From a bacterium (GTDB taxonomy: Bacteria > Calditrichota > Calditrichia > RBG-13-44-9 > J042): a stretch of 8,735 nt of DNA. Below the pieces are notes generated by a model that worked only from the letters and a program-made list of their open reading frames with translations, made no database searches and was not told where the DNA came from. The DNA lies in assembly GCA_015494485.1 (NCBI GenBank), contig WGBF01000314.1:1-8735 (forward strand), read 5' to 3'. The position numbers and the translations under genes are program-made. Shown piece after piece: positions 6,446 through 8,735 of the stretch (the stretch's first letter is position 1; every line of letters starts with the position of its first letter).

Positions 6446-8527
6446 TCATTTGTTTTGTAATGCGTTTTTTAATTGTTCGGAATCAAAAATGGGTAATTCA
6501 CATTGAAAATTGTGGCAGACATAGGCAGTAGCCTGCTGATTTACAGGGTGCAACTCCCGGGTAAACGGTGCCAGACTCGCCAGTTTATCGGCAGTATCCG
6601 GGGTGTGGAGCAGAGAAACCTGCCGGGGGAAATAGCCTGCCTGAACCAATTTCAGGAAGGGATGGTCCTCTGCCGGCGAAGCGGGATACGCCAGCACCAC
6701 TTCCGCGGTGGGACCAAGGGCAAAATCCAGGGCCACCAGTGAAAAGGCAAACGCCCGGGGACTCTTCCGAATGGGGTCGCCGATCGCTTCCAGGGCACGG
6801 TTGGCAATGGGTTCCCATTCGGTTCGGCCGGTAAGGCGGGAGAGACGCACCAGGTTGTAAACCATAACGGCATATCCGGACGGCATGGCGCCGTCGTAAA
6901 TTTCTTTTTTGCGCACCAGCAGCGCTTCCCCATCATCCGGGGTGTGGAAAAAACCGCCGGTGGAATCGGCAAAATGTTGCAAAGCGCTTTCCGTAAGAGT
7001 TACCGCTAATGACAGCCAGTGGGGATCAAAGGTGGCCTGGTACAATTCCGTGAGTCCCCAGATGAAGAAGGCGTAATCGTCCAGAAAACCGGGAATGGCA
7101 GCCTCCCCCTCCCGATAGCGATGCAGCAAGCGATTGCCCCGGAGCAGGTGCTTTTCCACGAACTGCGCGGCCTGTTCTGCTGCGGCAATGTGGTGGGGTA
7201 GGTTCAGTACCCGGCCACTGTAAGCCAGTGAAGCAATCATCAGCCCGTTCCAGTCGGTCAGGATTTTGTCGTCCTTCAAAGGATGCACCCGCTGTTCCCG
7301 TACCTGAAATAATTTCTGGCGGATGCTTTCCAGGCGTTCTGCCAGGTCCTCCGGTGCCATCCCCAGTTCCTGTGCCAGCTCTCGGGGCGGAGCGCTTAAG
7401 TGCAAAATATTTTTGCCGGTTAATCGCCCGCTGGCTTCTTCGGCATAATTGCCGTTTGCTTCCACATGAAACAGGCGGATAGCCAGCTCGGCCTCTTCGG
7501 GTGGGAGCACCTGCTGCAATTCATCCAGCCGCCACAGGTAAAAACGCCCTTCTTCCCCTTCACTGTCGGCATCTTCTGCGGAATAAAAGCCGCCTTCGGG
7601 ATGGGTCATGTCCCGGAGCACGTAGGTGGCAATTTCCTGCGCTGTTTGCCGGAACAACGGCTCCCGGGTAAGTTGCCAGGCTTCGGTGTACGCGCGGAGT
7701 AGCAGGGCCTGGTCGTAGAGCATTTTTTCAAAATGGGGTACCAGCCAGCGATGGTCGGTGGAGTAGCGGTGAAAACCAAATCCGATGTGGTCGTAAATAC
7801 CCCCTAGGCGCATGCGGGTTAGGGTGTGGGTGACCATATTCAGGGCCTCTACCTGGCCGGTGCGATGGTAGTAGCGCAGCAAAAACAGAAAATTTTGCGG
7901 TGACGGAAATTTGGGCGCCTGGCCAAAACCCCCAAACCGGGCATCATACTGGTGCTGAAATTCCTGGAAAGCGGTTGTAAACAGGTGCTCATCCAGTACC
8001 GCGCGGCGCCCGGTACCTTCCATTTGTCCCAGAAGCTGTACGATTTGATTGGCGCCCTGGAGCAGCTCCTGGCGGTGATTTTTCCACAAATCCTGCACAC
8101 GGGGGATTAAATCCAGCATGCCCATGCGACCGTAACGGCTTTCTTTGGGGATGTACGTGGCGGCAAAGAAGGGGCGTTTGTCGGGGGTCATGATAATGGT
8201 CAACGGCCAGCCCCCGCTGCCGGTCATCATCTGGCACACCGTCATGTACACGGCGTCAATATCCGGGCGTTCTTCGCGGTCCACTTTAATGCACACAAAC
8301 GTTTCGTTAAGCAGGCGGGCAACTTCCGGGTCTTCGAAGGATTCGTGTTCCATTACGTGGCACCAGTGGCAGGTGGCGTACCCGATGGAAAGGAAAATAG
8401 GCTTGTCATCCCGCCGTGCTTTTTCGAACGCCTCGTCGCCCCAGGGGTACCAGTCAACCGGATTATCGGCATGCTGCAACAGATAGGGGCTTTTTTCGTT
8501 GCGGAGATGGTTTTTATATGAAGACAT
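6446..8527 (-). CDS. DUF255 / YyaL-type thioredoxin-domain protein
   Basis: A 693-residue protein of the family that includes Bacillus YyaL and mammalian SPATA20. An N-terminal thioredoxin-like DUF255 domain (about 1-165) opens with EKSPYLLQHADNPVDWYPWG, carries the redox motif C53-H-W-C56 in GYATCHWCHVMEHESF, and has the cis-proline loop GGWPLT (105-110). The rest resembles an (alpha/alpha) barrel of the glycosidase/epimerase type, with GGIYDHIGFGFHRYSTD (242-258), WLVPHFEKMLYDQA (261-274), DWNGLMI (425-431), GFLDDYAF (480-487) and a C-terminal C671-x4-C676 pair. The biochemical role is not established. The chosen ATG (8527) has AGGAGA seven bases upstream and gives the usual family length of about 690. 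The frame stays open to GTG 8611/ATG 8608, adding a peptide with a lipobox-like LISC; that start has only a weak AGAG. First gene of the unit with the AhpD-like gene. Confidence 0.9.
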   Translation of the reverse strand: MSSYKNHLRNEKSPYLLQHADNPVDWYPWGDEAFEKARRDDKPIFLSIGYATCHWCHVMEHESFEDPEVARLLNETFVCIKVDREERPDIDAVYMTVCQMMTGSGGWPLTIIMTPDKRPFFAATYIPKESRYGRMGMLDLIPRVQDLWKNHRQELLQGANQIVQLLGQMEGTGRRAVLDEHLFTTAFQEFQHQYDARFGGFGQAPKFPSPQNFLFLLRYYHRTGQVEALNMVTHTLTRMRLGGIYDHIGFGFHRYSTDHRWLVPHFEKMLYDQALLLRAYTEAWQLTREPLFRQTAQEIATYVLRDMTHPEGGFYSAEDADSEGEEGRFYLWRLDELQQVLPPEEAELAIRLFHVEANGNYAEEASGRLTGKNILHLSAPPRELAQELGMAPEDLAERLESIRQKLFQVREQRVHPLKDDKILTDWNGLMIASLAYSGRVLNLPHHIAAAEQAAQFVEKHLLRGNRLLHRYREGEAAIPGFLDDYAFFIWGLTELYQATFDPHWLSLAVTLTESALQHFADSTGGFFHTPDDGEALLVRKKEIYDGAMPSGYAVMVYNLVRLSRLTGRTEWEPIANRALEAIGDPIRKSPRAFAFSLVALDFALGPTAEVVLAYPASPAEDHPFLKLVQAGYFPRQVSLLHTPDTADKLASLAPFTRELHPVNQQATAYVCHNFQCELPIFDSEQLKNALQNK

Positions 8528-8533
8528 GGGATG

Positions 8534-8551
8534 TTCTCCTGAGTTTTTGCA
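8534..8551 (-). promoter_or_regulatory. DUF255 gene translation-initiation block (copy 2 of the 18-mer)
   Basis: On the minus strand this reads TGCAAAAACTCAGGAGAA and holds the AGGAGA Shine-Dalgarno that decides the start at 8527. It matches the purD block (4550-4567) at 16 of 18 positions. Read in frame as protein it gives CKNSGE, which is the lipobox cysteine of the alternative longer product. Confidence 0.5.
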
Positions 8552-8656
8552 TGATATCAAAAATAACGCTATGAGCATGAAAATTCGGATGTTGTGGTAT
8601 TTTCGCATCACTCTAATGTTTTTAAATGTAAAGCTAAAGATAGGAAACAGAATGTA

Positions 8657-8679
8657 TTCCGGAAAACAAAAATCCGGAA
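8657..8679. repeat. Inverted repeat TTCCGGA / TCCGGAA
   Basis: Perfect seven-base arms (8657-8663 and 8673-8679) flank a nine-base A-rich loop, about 130 bases upstream of the DUF255 start. No T-tract follows on either side, so it is not a typical terminator. It could be an operator for a dimeric regulator of the redox unit, or an mRNA hairpin. No regulator is recognised. Confidence 0.4.
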
Positions 8680-8735
8680 CGGGAAAGAAAAAACTGATTT
8701 GTTTTATTTGGAACGATAATTGGAAAGTGCAGGAT

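Larger units (their letters stand above)
8528..8735. other. Upstream region of the DUF255 gene
   Basis: This 208 bp is AT-rich and must hold the promoter of the two-gene unit, unless transcription enters from beyond the window. I did not find a convincing -35/-10 pair on the minus strand; the best -10-like sequence is TATCTT, with a poor -35. It contains an inverted repeat (8657-8679). The part up to 8611 could be coding if the longer DUF255 start is used. No gene running in from the right edge could be supported. Confidence 0.45.

Noticed and set aside
1..8735. Mobile element, CRISPR array, toxin-antitoxin, defence or biosynthetic system
   Set aside because: All long frames are accounted for by household families. 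No direct-repeat array, transposase, integrase or terminal inverted repeats were seen on either strand.

Overview
This 8.7 kb window reads as an ordinary chromosomal segment of a Gram-negative bacterium with moderately high GC coding DNA and AT-richer spacers. The Gram-negative call rests on an outer-membrane beta-barrel porin with a signal peptide and a C-terminal phenylalanine. The leucyl-tRNA synthetase (Firmicutes-like compact form, short loop before KMSKS, two CxxC pairs in the catalytic insertion) and the gene mix suggest a deep-branching lineage such as the FCB/Calditrichota group rather than Proteobacteria. That placement is an inference and is weak.

Layout. The left part is a minus-strand series read right to left: purD (3263-4546, glycinamide ribonucleotide synthetase), a short GalE-like sugar-nucleotide epimerase (2267-3193), then leuS (start at 1893, running off the left edge at base 1 after 631 codons). 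purD and the epimerase are 69 bp apart with no evident terminator, so they may share a transcript. The 373 bp before leuS hold a plausible leuS promoter, a terminator-like leader hairpin and a second, plus-facing hairpin. I see no convincing gene there.

The middle is a divergent pair: purD leftwards and an OprP/OprO-type porin (4682-5773) rightwards, sharing a 135 bp spacer. The porin ends in a strong intrinsic terminator (5783-5809) and is convergent with the next unit.

The right part is a tight minus-strand two-gene unit: a YyaL/DUF255-type protein with an N-terminal thioredoxin fold and an alpha/alpha-barrel (6446-8527), then an AhpD-like peroxidase-related protein (5866-6435), 10 bp apart. 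The Shine-Dalgarno of the second gene overlaps the stop codon of the first. Both carry a CxxC motif, which points to a shared thiol-redox or peroxide-related role. The last 208 bp are non-coding as far as can be seen.

The genes are purine synthesis, sugar-nucleotide metabolism, tRNA charging, outer-membrane transport and thiol redox. I found no mobile element, CRISPR array, tRNA/rRNA, toxin-antitoxin or defence module, and no clear sign of an undescribed system. The points worth a second look are regulatory: the leuS leader, the plus-facing hairpin, a near-identical 18-base block before two start codons, and an ambiguous start that would make the DUF255 protein a lipoprotein.
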